This document shows, piece after piece, positions 1 to 7,305 of a DNA stretch of 32,127 nucleotides. Location: assembly GCA_900548625.1 (NCBI GenBank), contig URLO01000022.1, positions 1 through 32,127 of the forward strand, read 5' to 3'. Made by a program: the position numbers and the translations under genes. Source of the stretch: an uncultured Eubacteriales bacterium (GTDB taxonomy: Bacteria > Bacillota > Clostridia > Oscillospirales > Oscillospiraceae). The notes below the pieces were generated by a model. It had not been told where the DNA came from. It was given only the letters and a program-made list of their open reading frames with translations, and searched no databases. Every line of letters starts with the position of its first letter. The stretch's first letter is position 1.

Positions 1-124
1 CGGACAAAACACGCTACGCCCGGCAAGTGTGGAATTTGTGCGCAAGCAGCGCACAAATTATGCGCGCAGCCGGGTGCGGCCTTTTCAAACGCGAACCAAG
101 CCCCCGCGGTTCGCGTTTGAGAGC
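1..124 (-). repeat. Structured dispersed repeat, copy A (3' end of lipoprotein gene)
   Basis: Reading leftward from the stop codon of the lipoprotein gene, this stretch starts with a 13-bp stem hairpin (TCAAACGCGAACC paired with GGTTCGCGTTTGA, 90-120). It continues through a conserved tail to the window edge. The same sequence occurs in opposite orientation at 2919-3018. Copy A carries about 22 bp that copy B lacks, forming an extra hairpin (AATTTGTGCGC at 33-43 with GCGCACAAATT at 49-59). It probably terminates transcription of the lipoprotein gene. It may extend beyond the window. Confidence 0.75.
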
Positions 125-1372
125 TTATTCGCTGACGGCGCGGAGGTAATCCGCGCTCATATAGGCATACTGGTCGTTAAAGAGGATCTGATACCACTTG
201 TCCGTCTTGCCGGTCACGGCGACGGGGCTGCTCTGCGGCAGCGTGACGAGGATGGTGCTGCTTGTGGAGGGCGACGTGCGGACATTGACGTCATTGGTGG
301 TCGCCATGCAGTCAACCATCGGAGAGACGGTGGTCTCGCTGTCGGACTCCTTCACGGGCATCAGCTCGTTGACGGCAAGCAGCGATGCGACAATGGACGC
401 CGTGCGCGTATTGAGCGCGGAGGTTTTGCCGTCGTGCTCTGCGGTGCCGCTCCATGCGTTGTCCTTCCAGACAAGGCGCAGGGAGTATTTTGCCTCGCCG
501 AGATCGACCGCATACGGATAGACAACATCCGTTGCGCCCGCCGTGTAGTCAAAGGCGATGAGCAGTGCGCTGAGCTGCATGGCGTCGCCGCCGGAGACAG
601 TTCTTACGACCGGCTCGGTCTCTGCATCCTTTGTCCAGGTGACGCTCAGCTCATCCACAGGCTCCGGCTCATGAACGGTGACGTCGGAGATGGTGAACCA
701 GCTCGAATCGTCGTGCTCGGAGAAGGTGAACTGAAGCAGGAGCTGGGAGCTGACGTCGCTCAGGGCCAGCGTAAAGCCGCCGGCGACGGGCGTGATGCGG
801 TAGAGGCCCGCACTCTGATAGAAGCTCTGGAACAGCTCTGCCACGGTCGACTCGGAATTCTGCACGCCGCAGGCGTATTCGCGGTCGAGAGACAGACGGC
901 TTCCCATGTTGTCGCGGATGCCGCTGTCGGAGATCAGATGCAGCGGCAGCAGCATGTCCAGATCGCCGCCCGAAAGACTCAGGATGCGGTGCATACCGGA
1001 GAAGATGTACTGATTCTTCGTGTTGCCGGGGTCGGACTGGTACAGGCACCAGTACTCCATGCCGCTTGTGGTCTGCTGAGAAAACAGCCAGCACGCGCCG
1101 TGCGCGTTGGTGTACGCGGCGGCGGTGACGGTGTCGTTATTTTTCGAGATGAGCTCCGCCATTTTGGCGAGCTTCTTGGAGCTTGTGAACTGATGGCCGC
1201 CGTAGGAGACATAGTCACCCTCGTTCAGCTCCGCCTTCAGCGGCAGCCGGAGCACCGTGCCGGTGTAGAACGCCGCCGCAGGAATACCGCTGTCCGCCTT
1301 TTTCTTGGAACAGCCTGCAAACACAGAAACGAGCAGGACTGCCGCGAGCAGAAGCGCGATCATTTTTTTCAT
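125..1372 (-). CDS. Lipoprotein with C-terminal SH3b domain
   Basis: This is a 415-residue secreted lipoprotein. The N-terminus has a short basic start, a hydrophobic stretch and a lipobox (VFAGC, lipidated Cys21), so it should be anchored on the outer face of the membrane. The last 60 residues or so (about 354-413) look like a bacterial SH3 domain, with the NVRTSPSTSS start and a KWYQI core typical of cell-wall-binding SH3b modules. The middle 300 residues match no family I recognise. The ATG has GGAGG seven bases upstream, and a promoter lies at 1450-1478. It is divergent from the HAD gene. A role in envelope binding or sensing is inferred from the SH3b domain only. Confidence 0.85.
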   Translation of the reverse strand: MKKMIALLLAAVLLVSVFAGCSKKKADSGIPAAAFYTGTVLRLPLKAELNEGDYVSYGGHQFTSSKKLAKMAELISKNNDTVTAAAYTNAHGACWLFSQQTTSGMEYWCLYQSDPGNTKNQYIFSGMHRILSLSGGDLDMLLPLHLISDSGIRDNMGSRLSLDREYACGVQNSESTVAELFQSFYQSAGLYRITPVAGGFTLALSDVSSQLLLQFTFSEHDDSSWFTISDVTVHEPEPVDELSVTWTKDAETEPVVRTVSGGDAMQLSALLIAFDYTAGATDVVYPYAVDLGEAKYSLRLVWKDNAWSGTAEHDGKTSALNTRTASIVASLLAVNELMPVKESDSETTVSPMVDCMATTNDVNVRTSPSTSSTILVTLPQSSPVAVTGKTDKWYQILFNDQYAYMSADYLRAVSE

Positions 1373-1449
1373 AGTTTTTCCTCCAATCTGATTTCGCCCG
1401 GAACCCGTCCGGAGCGCCGGAGATCGTCTGATATGTATACCTAGTGGAT

Positions 1450-1478
1450 ATTATACCATACGATCCGGGATTCTGCAA
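1450..1478 (-). promoter_or_regulatory. Sigma-A promoter for the SH3b lipoprotein gene
   Basis: On the minus strand, -35 TTGCAG (1473-1478) is 17 bp from -10 TATAAT (1450-1455), which also has the extended TGG upstream. The untranslated leader would be about 70 nt. Confidence 0.7.
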
Positions 1479-1543
1479 ACGCTCATAGGGAATATAAGTA
1501 TAAAATCTTCTTTAATTTTTCATGTCGATTCGACAAATGCAGG

Positions 1544-1573
1544 TTGACAAAAATCGCGGCGATGGTTTACTAT
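1544..1573 (+). promoter_or_regulatory. Sigma-A promoter for the HAD/acetyltransferase pair
   Basis: A perfect -35 TTGACA (1544-1549) and a -10 TACTAT (1568-1573) are separated by 18 bp. They lie about 40 bp ahead of the HAD start codon and are divergent from the lipoprotein promoter. Confidence 0.7.
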
Positions 1574-1613
1574 CCTATCAAACACACTTTAAACACATCC
1601 CCGGAGGCATACT

Positions 1614-2282
1614 ATGCGCTACAAATGTCTGGTGCTCGATCACGATGACACCGTTGTGAACAGCACCGCCGTCATTCACTTTCCGTCCTTTTTGGCATAT
1701 CTTGCGCGGGTGCGCCCGGGCACGGCATATACGCTGGACGAGTATTTCCGGAAGAATTTTGAGCCCGGCATCATTCCGCTGTTCAAGGACGAGCTGGGCT
1801 TTACGGACGAAGAACTGGACGGGGAGTATGCCTTCTGGCAGGAGTATGTCAAAACGCGCGTCCCGGTGGCCTATCCCGGTATGCGGGAGATCTTGCAGCG
1901 CTTTCATGATGCGGGCGGCGTGATCACGGTCGTTTCGCACTCGGTATCCGGCTATATCCTGCGCGATTACCGGGAAAACGGCCTGCCGGAGCCGGACGCG
2001 GTGTTCGGATGGGAGCTGCCGCCGGAGCAGCGCAAGCCGAATCCCTATCCGCTCGAACAGATCATGCAGCGCTTTTCCCTGAAGCCGTCGGAGCTTCTGA
2101 TGCTCGATGATCTCAAGCCCGGATATGACATGGCGCAGCAGTGCGGCGTGGATTTCGCGGCGGCTGGCTGGGCCAATGACATCCCGGAGATCGAAAACTT
2201 CATGCGCCGCTACGGAAAATACTATTTTAAGACCGTTGCAGAGTTCGGCACGTTTATGGAGGAGAATTATGAGAAGCATTGA
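1614..2282 (+). CDS. HAD-family hydrolase (phosphoglycolate phosphatase-like)
   Basis: This 222-residue protein is a haloacid dehalogenase-superfamily phosphatase. Motif I is DHDDT, with nucleophile Asp9 and acid/base Asp11. Motif II is the VVSHS stretch near residue 107. Motif III is the Lys of RKPNPYP. Motif IV is LMLDDLKPGYDMA, whose Asp residues bind Mg2+. The cap lies between motifs I and II, as in small-molecule phosphatases of subfamily I. GGAGG lies seven bases before the ATG. The 3' end overlaps the acetyltransferase gene by 14 bp, so the two are probably translated together. The substrate cannot be read from the sequence. The coupling suggests the pair acts on the same metabolite class. 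Confidence 0.88.
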   Translation: MRYKCLVLDHDDTVVNSTAVIHFPSFLAYLARVRPGTAYTLDEYFRKNFEPGIIPLFKDELGFTDEELDGEYAFWQEYVKTRVPVAYPGMREILQRFHDAGGVITVVSHSVSGYILRDYRENGLPEPDAVFGWELPPEQRKPNPYPLEQIMQRFSLKPSELLMLDDLKPGYDMAQQCGVDFAAAGWANDIPEIENFMRRYGKYYFKTVAEFGTFMEENYEKH

Positions 2283-2892
2283 TCTTGCAAGCTGGGAGCG
2301 CAAGGAGATCTACGACCTGTTTTCCGCCTGTGACCATCCGTTCTATTCGCTCAGCTTTGAGCTGGATGTGACGAATCTCTACCGCCACACGCACGAAAGC
2401 GGTCTGTCGTTTTATTATTCGCTCTGCTGGCTCATCACGCGCGCGATGGAGCAGGTCGAGGCCTTCCGGATGCGCATCCGCGGCGAGGAGATCGTTGTGG
2501 TCGACGAGCTGGTGCCGAGCTGCACTGATCTGATGCCGGGGAGCGACACGTTCGTGATCGTGACGCTGCCGCACGGCGGAGATATGGCAGATTTTTGCCG
2601 TCAGGCGCGCGAAAAGGCCGCGGGGCAGATGTATCTGTTTGACCGTGAGATGGAAAAGCTCGATACGCTGGTCTATTTCTCCTGCCTGCCGTGGTTTCCG
2701 GTCACGGGCTTCGTGACCGAGCGGAATCTGGAGATCGACGACTCCATCCCGCGTGTGACGTGGGGCAAATACCGCAAGGAGGGCGAGACGGTCACGCTGA
2801 ACATCACGCTCGACCTCAACCACCGCCTCATCGACGGCGTACACATCGGAAAGCTCTATCAGATGCTGCAAAAAATGATCGAGCTGCTTTGA
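2269..2892 (+). CDS. Chloramphenicol acetyltransferase-like (CatA-type) protein
   Basis: This 207-residue protein has the type-A chloramphenicol acetyltransferase fold. The N-terminus (IDLASWERKE) follows the family's usual IDxxxWxRKE opening. The catalytic HxxxDG is HRLIDG with His185 and Asp189. A serine (Ser138, in SCLPW) stands 47 residues before the catalytic His, the same spacing as Ser148/His195 in CAT-III, so the active site looks intact. The family length is about 213-220. The first His of the usual HHxxxDG pair is Asn here. The start is set by GGAG just inside the HAD gene. Chromosomal members of this family in gut clostridia are not all chloramphenicol resistance enzymes, so the acceptor substrate is open. 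Confidence 0.85.
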   Translation: MRSIDLASWERKEIYDLFSACDHPFYSLSFELDVTNLYRHTHESGLSFYYSLCWLITRAMEQVEAFRMRIRGEEIVVVDELVPSCTDLMPGSDTFVIVTLPHGGDMADFCRQAREKAAGQMYLFDREMEKLDTLVYFSCLPWFPVTGFVTERNLEIDDSIPRVTWGKYRKEGETVTLNITLDLNHRLIDGVHIGKLYQMLQKMIELL

Positions 2893-2922
2893 GCTTGTCA
2901 AAAAAGACTTTTTGACAAGCTC
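2891..2922 (+). terminator. Hairpin overlapping the acetyltransferase stop codon
   Basis: A perfect 14-bp stem (GAGCTTGTCAAAAA / TTTTTGACAAGCTC) with loop AGAC begins within the TGA stop codon. Its right arm is a sequence seen again before three other terminators in this window (3086-3099, 18671-18682, 19724-19736). Confidence 0.6.
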
Positions 2923-3018
2923 TCAAACGCGAACCGCGGGGGATTGGTTCGCGTTTGAAAAGGCTGCACCCGGCTGCGCGCAAATTCCACACTTGCCGGG
3001 CGTTTTGTGTTTTGTCTG
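2919..3018 (+). repeat. Structured dispersed repeat, copy B (3' end of acetyltransferase gene)
   Basis: This is the inverted second copy of the element at 1-124. It has the same TCAAACGCGAACC stem-loop and the same tail (GGCTGCACCCGGCTGCGCG, then CAAATTCCACACTTGCCGGGCG), but lacks the roughly 22-bp internal hairpin. Just after it, GTTTTGTCTG (3009-3018) pairs with CAGACAAAAC (3032-3041). Both copies sit directly after a gene and in the same orientation relative to that gene. Confidence 0.75.
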
Positions 3019-3099
3019 ACGTACACGCCACCAGACAAAACGGATTCACTTTTTATTTCGCCGTGCGCGGCGAAACTCTACGAGGTTTTTGGCAAGCTC

Positions 3100-3139
3100 A
3101 AAAATCAAGCGGACGCCCGAAGGCGTCCGCTTGATTTTT
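3100..3139. terminator. Strong bidirectional terminator-like hairpin
   Basis: An 18-bp perfect stem starts with AAAAATCAAGC and ends with GCTTGATTTTT, with a CGAA tetraloop at 3118-3121. The A-tract and T-tract lie within the arms, so it could terminate in either direction. It is preceded by TTTTTGGCAAGCTC at 3086-3099. Confidence 0.8.
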
Positions 3140-3459
3140 GTTAAAGAGAGAAGAGGAAAGAATGTGGATGGTTGTGGTTGCGACCAGATGGCGCCGTCGC
3201 CTGTTCGCGGAGGATTCCGTGAACCAGCTCCATCTGATGGCATTATCATACAGGAATCCGCCCCGGCGTTGGTGAACAGATTGTAAACGAAACATGAAGA
3301 TTTTCTGAAGAAATGCGGCATGGCCGTAAAATGCGGGAAAACGAGCGCTCAACGGAAAACAGGATGGATACGCCCGTAAAAAATCCTGTATCTTATAAAA
3401 GAACTTGCAAATGCGCGTGGAAGGGGCAGCGGCTGCGCCGACGTCTTATGTCAACGCGC
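3140..3459. other. 320-bp non-coding stretch between terminator and radical SAM gene
   Basis: I see no plausible gene here. It holds one nested fold. GTTCGCGGA (3203-3211) pairs with TCCGTGAAC (3216-3224) through one G-U pair, inside an outer pair CAGATGG (3185-3191) / CCATCTG (3230-3236). On the minus strand a TATGATAAT sits at 3242-3250, but no matching -35 was found. The rest is featureless. Confidence 0.4.
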
Positions 3460-4305
3460 TCAGTCGAAGCGCGACGCAAAGCCGCAGGTGCGGCAAAGCG
3501 GATGCGCGCGCCGTCCGGCCGCAAAGCCGCCGCGGATCTCGCACGCCGCAGGCGAGGATAAAATCTCCTCCCATTCCTGCGTGAAAAGATTCCCAAGCGC
3601 CATGTCGCCCTCGTGATCGAGACAGCAGGGGACGACGGTTCCGTCGCAGAGCACGGCGGCCTGCTGCCGCAGGGCAAGGCAGCGCCCGCGCGCGCCGCGG
3701 TCGCGGGCGGAGAGCTCCGGCCATTCGAACCGCTCGCTGTACTGGACGAACACGCCCGGCGCAAGACGCCAGCCCCACGAGTTTTCGTCCCACTTGTCCG
3801 GAAAGGCAGCGTGCAGTGCGGCGAGGATGTCATCGTTTCGCGCATGGAGACCCTCGGTCTCTGCTCCGTCGAGATTCCACAGGCGGTAGTTGATGAGGAT
3901 CCCGCGCGCCATGGCTGCGCGCCCGAAGGCCGTGCAGCCGTGAAGATACTGCGCAAAGCCGCCTCGATCGTTTGCCTCGAACGAGTGCAGGCTGATATGC
4001 ACCTTGTGCAGGCACGGCGCGGACAAAAGCGCCTCCTGCCGTGCGGCAAGCAGCGTTCCGTTCGTCGTGAGGATGACGCGGAAGCCAAGCTCGCCCGCAG
4101 TTTTCAGAAGCTCCGGAAGCTGCGGATGCGCCAGAGGCTCTCCCATGACATGCAGATAGAGATAGTCCGTGTGCGGGCGGAGCTTAGCGGCGAGAAACGC
4201 AAATTCCTCCGGCGTGAGCGCGCGCGGGGCGCGCTTCGTGCCGGGGCAGAACGCGCAGCTTCGGTTGCAGATATTCGTGATCTCCAGATAGATCCTAGAC
4301 AGCAT
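3460..4305 (-). CDS. Radical SAM/SPASM domain protein
   Basis: This 281-residue protein is a radical S-adenosylmethionine enzyme. The 4Fe-4S site is CNRSCAFC (Cys13, Cys17, Cys20) at the start of a strand beginning YLEITNICN, and HVMGEPLAHP is the usual GGEPL-type motif. The C-terminal third is a SPASM-like auxiliary-cluster region: CLALRQQAAVLCDGTVVPCC, then a conserved GNLF turn, and CRTC near the end. SPASM proteins typically modify peptides or sugars or mature enzymes. No precursor peptide or target enzyme is next to it, so the substrate is unknown. GGAGG lies six bases before the ATG. It stands alone, ahead of no downstream gene on its strand. Confidence 0.88.
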   Translation of the reverse strand: MLSRIYLEITNICNRSCAFCPGTKRAPRALTPEEFAFLAAKLRPHTDYLYLHVMGEPLAHPQLPELLKTAGELGFRVILTTNGTLLAARQEALLSAPCLHKVHISLHSFEANDRGGFAQYLHGCTAFGRAAMARGILINYRLWNLDGAETEGLHARNDDILAALHAAFPDKWDENSWGWRLAPGVFVQYSERFEWPELSARDRGARGRCLALRQQAAVLCDGTVVPCCLDHEGDMALGNLFTQEWEEILSSPAACEIRGGFAAGRRAHPLCRTCGFASRFD

Positions 4306-4465
4306 GACGGGCCTCCGTGCCTCTGCCCGGCGGCAGGGCGGTTATTTTGCATCCATCATAGCACATGCAGCGCGAAATAAAAAGCTCCGATGGAGGAAAG
4401 ACAGCACAAGCAAAAGCGGGCGGAGCATACGGAAGCCTGTCTGAGCCTGCCGCTTACTGCATGGC

Positions 4466-4906
4466 TTATTTTTCAAAGGAAATGTAAATCGTCAGCTGAT
4501 CGGGTATGTAGCTGAGACTTAACGTCTTGTCTCCGTTTGACAAAAGGGTGCCGATCGAAATATAACTCTGCCCTTTGATTTCTTCTGCCGCATGCTCAAG
4601 GGCGAAGAAACCGGCCTGCTCCAGACAAACTCTGTAGTCCGCAAAGTCACGCTCGGTGACATCCGCAATGCTGATGCTGCAATTTCCGTGTTCTGTATCC
4701 AGCATTGCCCATGCGACCGTGCCGGAGGGAATGGGAAGCCCCTGCGTGTATTCGTTCACAGGCCATACGCCCGCATCCAGCATCGTAATGCTTTCTGCTT
4801 GTAAATCGTCTGCACTGTCTGTGCCGTTGGGCTTTGTGTCCTGGTGCGCACACGCGCTCAGCGACAGCATAAGCAGGAGTGCGATTACAAAAACGATCTT
4901 CTTCAT
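4466..4906 (-). CDS. Small lipoprotein, third gene of the PadR operon
   Basis: This 146-residue predicted lipoprotein has a signal sequence ending in a lipobox (SLSAC, Cys19). The remaining mature domain has no motif I recognise. Its ATG overlaps the stop codon of the preceding HAAS-domain gene (ATGA), which indicates translational coupling. An AGGAGG precedes the start by six bases. As the last gene of a PadR-controlled operon, it is probably an envelope protein produced with the membrane protein upstream. Function unknown. Confidence 0.8.
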   Translation of the reverse strand: MKKIVFVIALLLMLSLSACAHQDTKPNGTDSADDLQAESITMLDAGVWPVNEYTQGLPIPSGTVAWAMLDTEHGNCSISIADVTERDFADYRVCLEQAGFFALEHAAEEIKGQSYISIGTLLSNGDKTLSLSYIPDQLTIYISFEK

Positions 4907-5367
4907 ACATACCTCCTGCTGTCACGGACGGTTCGGATCATCTGAATGACGGCAAGCACGGCAGAGATTATGCCGGCTGCCAGAAAGATTTGAGAAGCGT
5001 CAAAGGCGAATGCTCCTTCAACCTGAATGTTCGTCATGGCGTCTGCCTGCCCAATGACGCCCGCCGGCAGCGCATGAGCCTTTGCGGCAGCACAGAGCGC
5101 AAACGCGGCTGCGGCGACCGCAAAGGAGGAGAGGCTTAAAATAAATCCTTTTCGTTTTCGGAGAATGGAATTGTCCACACCAAACGGCTCCGCTGCGCAG
5201 TCCGCAAATTCCCTTGGCGCGCCAAGCCGCTGCACTACCTGCCGTTCCGTTTCGCCATGCTCTGCGGCAGATGCAAAAATCTCATTCAGGTCGCGCACGA
5301 TTTCCCGTTTGGCTTTGCAGGGTACATGCAGCGCCTTTTCGACCTGCTTTATATATTGCTCCTTCAT
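4903..5367 (-). CDS. HAAS/DUF1700-like membrane protein
   Basis: This 154-residue protein is of the type usually paired with PadR regulators. Residues 1-60 or so are a soluble helical HAAS-like region, opening with MKEQYIKQVEKAL and containing the RLGAPREFA turn typical of DUF1700-like proteins. Two hydrophobic segments follow (about 74-98 and 120-141), so it is an integral membrane protein. The ATG at 5367 overlaps the PadR stop (ATGA). Members of this group are found beside PadR and are thought to link the regulator to an envelope process. That link is family context, not visible here. Confidence 0.82.
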   Translation of the reverse strand: MKEQYIKQVEKALHVPCKAKREIVRDLNEIFASAAEHGETERQVVQRLGAPREFADCAAEPFGVDNSILRKRKGFILSLSSFAVAAAAFALCAAAKAHALPAGVIGQADAMTNIQVEGAFAFDASQIFLAAGIISAVLAVIQMIRTVRDSRRYV

Positions 5368-5723
5368 TCTGAACCCTCCGTTTGCTGATAGGCGTCGATG
5401 AAGCTGTTTACACGCTCTGCGTAGCACGCCCAAAACTCGATCAATTCCTGCAGGACGTCCTTTCCTTTCGGAGTAAGGGAGTAATACTTTTTCGAGCCGC
5501 CATTTGCGGCTGCCGGCGTCAGCCGGCATTGGATCAGCCCGCTTTCCTGCAGGCGATAGAGAATGGGGTAGATCGTCCCCTCTTTTGCATACCCAAAAAC
5601 AGACGCGCTTCGGTTTAACTCAGTGATGATCTCATATCCATAGGTTTCCTTGCGCCCAATCAGAGATAAGAGAACCATTTCAAGAGATCCTTTTTTGAAT
5701 TGCTGCACATATCGGTACTCCAT
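5364..5723 (-). CDS. PadR-family transcriptional regulator
   Basis: This 119-residue winged-helix repressor has the PadR signatures in order: ETYGYEII, EGTIYPILYRLQESGLI (the recognition helix and start of the wing), KYYSLTPKGKDVL, then a dimerisation helix. An ATG at 5753 would add ten residues, but the one at 5723 has GAGG eight bases upstream and gives the usual family length. The gene heads a three-gene operon joined by ATGA overlaps. Promoter and a palindrome lie at 5758-5805, so autoregulation is likely. The inducer is unknown. Confidence 0.88.
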   Translation of the reverse strand: MEYRYVQQFKKGSLEMVLLSLIGRKETYGYEIITELNRSASVFGYAKEGTIYPILYRLQESGLIQCRLTPAAANGGSKKYYSLTPKGKDVLQELIEFWACYAERVNSFIDAYQQTEGSE

Positions 5724-5757
5724 GCACCCGGCCTCGCTTTCTCCCTGCTGCATAGTA

Positions 5758-5771
5758 TTGCTAAATAGCAA
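5758..5771. promoter_or_regulatory. Palindromic operator candidate over the padR start site
   Basis: TTGCTAAATAGCAA is a perfect inverted repeat (six-base arms, two-base centre). It lies immediately downstream of the padR -10, over the expected transcription start, the normal position for an autoregulatory PadR site. Confidence 0.55.
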
Positions 5772-5776
5772 GGCTA

Positions 5777-5805
5777 ATTATATAGGATCTTGCTGTTTTC
5801 GTCAA
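5777..5805 (-). promoter_or_regulatory. Sigma-A promoter of the padR operon
   Basis: On the minus strand, -35 TTGACG (5800-5805) and a perfect -10 TATAAT (5777-5782) are spaced exactly 17 bp apart. Transcription should start near 5770. Confidence 0.85.
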
Positions 5806-5854
5806 TGCTTTTTGCGGAGAGACGAAAGGAAATCTTATTTCCGTCCTGCGGCAG

Positions 5855-5883
5855 TGGCAAAATGCGCCGGAATATGGTATACT
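5855..5883 (+). promoter_or_regulatory. Possible promoter for the MATE-to-GTPase run
   Basis: A -10 TATACT (5878-5883) has a poor -35 TGGCAA (5855-5860) at 17 bp. It is the best candidate ahead of the MATE gene, but the weak -35 suggests low or activated expression. Confidence 0.45.
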
Positions 5884-5919
5884 TTTTATGAATACGCAAA
5901 AGGATGTGGAACGGAAGAC

Positions 5920-7305
5920 ATGGAAGAAAAGAAGTCTGACCGGCAGCTTGGCACGGCGCCGGTCGGAAGGCTCCTGCTGCGGCTGTCCGCGCCGATGGTG
6001 CTGGCACAGATCGTCAATATGCTCTACAACGTGGTCGATCGCATCTACATCGGCCATATCCCGGAGATCGGGCGGCTCGCGCTGACCGGCGTGGGACTGT
6101 GCTTTCCTCTGATTACGATCATCACCGCGTTTTATGTCCTGATCGCGCAGGGCGGCGCGCCGCTGGCGGCCATTGAGATGGGCCGCGGAGACAACCGCAG
6201 GGCGGAGGAATATCTCGGCGGGTGCTTTACCTCGCTGATCGCAGCCGCCGCTGTGCTGACGCTTGCGTTTGAGCTGTTTGGAGAGCGGCTTTTGTGGATC
6301 TTCGGCGCAAGCGGCGAGACCATCGTGTATGCGCTGCCGTATATGCGCATCTACGCGGCCGGCTCCGTCTTTGTGATGCTCAGCATGGGGATGAACCTGT
6401 TCATCACAACACAGGGCTTCGCCGGATACAGCATGGCCTCCGTCGTGCTCGGAGCCGTGACCAACATCGTGCTCGACCCGATCCTGATCTTCCGCTGCGG
6501 GCTCGGCGTGCAGGGCGCGGCGCTCGCCACGGTCGCATCGCAGATACTTTCGGCGGCGTTCGTGCTGCGGTTTTTGTTCGGGAAAAAGACGCTCCTGCAT
6601 GTTCGGCGGGTATTTCTCCGCCCGCGTTGGGCGCTGATGAAAAAGACGCTTGCGCTCGGTCTTGCGCCGTTTGTGGTGCAGACGACCGAGGCCGCCGTCA
6701 GCATTTCCTTCAACGCCTCGCTCCAGCGCTACGGCGGCGATCTGGCGGTGGGCGCGATGACGGTCGCGGGCACTGTCATGCAGATGATCTCCCTGCCTGC
6801 AAACGGCATCGGGCAGGGCGCGCAGCCCATCATCAGCTTCAACTACGGCGCGCGCAATGTGGCGCGGGTGAAGAAAACCGTCGGGCTGATGTTCGCGGCG
6901 CTCTCGGTGTTCATTTTCTGCGGCTGCGTGCTGGCGGAGCTGCTGCCGGAGGTGGTCATCAGCATCTTCAACTCCGAGGAGGCGCTGCTTGAGACGGCAG
7001 TGTGGGCGCTGCGGGTGTATCTTGCCTCGTTCTGGCTGTTCGGCCTTCAGGTCGCGGCGCAGCAGGTCTTTATGGCGACCGGAAAGGCGCGGCAGAGCCT
7101 GTTCTGCGCGTGCCTGCGGAAGCTGATCCTGCTCATTCCGCTGATCCATCTGATGCCGCTTTTCTTCGAGAACAAGGTGTTCGCGGTCTTTCTGGCGGAG
7201 CCGGTGGCAGATCTTCTGTCGGTCATCATCTGTATGACGCTGTTCCGCTTCACATTCTGGCGTGATATGGCGCGGCTGGAGGCGCAAGCCGATGGACGGG
7301 CTTGA
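5920..7305 (+). CDS. MATE-family multidrug/metabolite exporter
   Basis: This 461-residue protein has about twelve hydrophobic segments and the multidrug and toxic compound extrusion N-terminal signature (LLLRLSAPMVLAQIVNMLYN, residues 18-37, followed by VVDRIYIG). A second half repeats this organisation from about residue 235. Such transporters export cationic drugs or metabolites in exchange for Na+ or H+. The start was placed at 5920 because the signature begins about 17 residues later, as in relatives. Longer versions would add a poor N-terminus. Its 3' end overlaps the SprT-like gene by 14 bp, the first of several tight junctions in this run. The substrate is not predictable, but the ribosomal GTPase downstream makes a translation inhibitor a reasonable guess. 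Confidence 0.9.
   Translation: MEEKKSDRQLGTAPVGRLLLRLSAPMVLAQIVNMLYNVVDRIYIGHIPEIGRLALTGVGLCFPLITIITAFYVLIAQGGAPLAAIEMGRGDNRRAEEYLGGCFTSLIAAAAVLTLAFELFGERLLWIFGASGETIVYALPYMRIYAAGSVFVMLSMGMNLFITTQGFAGYSMASVVLGAVTNIVLDPILIFRCGLGVQGAALATVASQILSAAFVLRFLFGKKTLLHVRRVFLRPRWALMKKTLALGLAPFVVQTTEAAVSISFNASLQRYGGDLAVGAMTVAGTVMQMISLPANGIGQGAQPIISFNYGARNVARVKKTVGLMFAALSVFIFCGCVLAELLPEVVISIFNSEEALLETAVWALRVYLASFWLFGLQVAAQQVFMATGKARQSLFCACLRKLILLIPLIHLMPLFFENKVFAVFLAEPVADLLSVIICMTLFRFTFWRDMARLEAQADGRA

Noticed and set aside
125..3018. A composite transposon bounded by the inverted repeat copies
   Set aside because: There is no transposase, no target-site duplication could be identified, and each copy follows a gene in terminator position. 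A repeat or terminator family explains the data better, though inversion remains possible.
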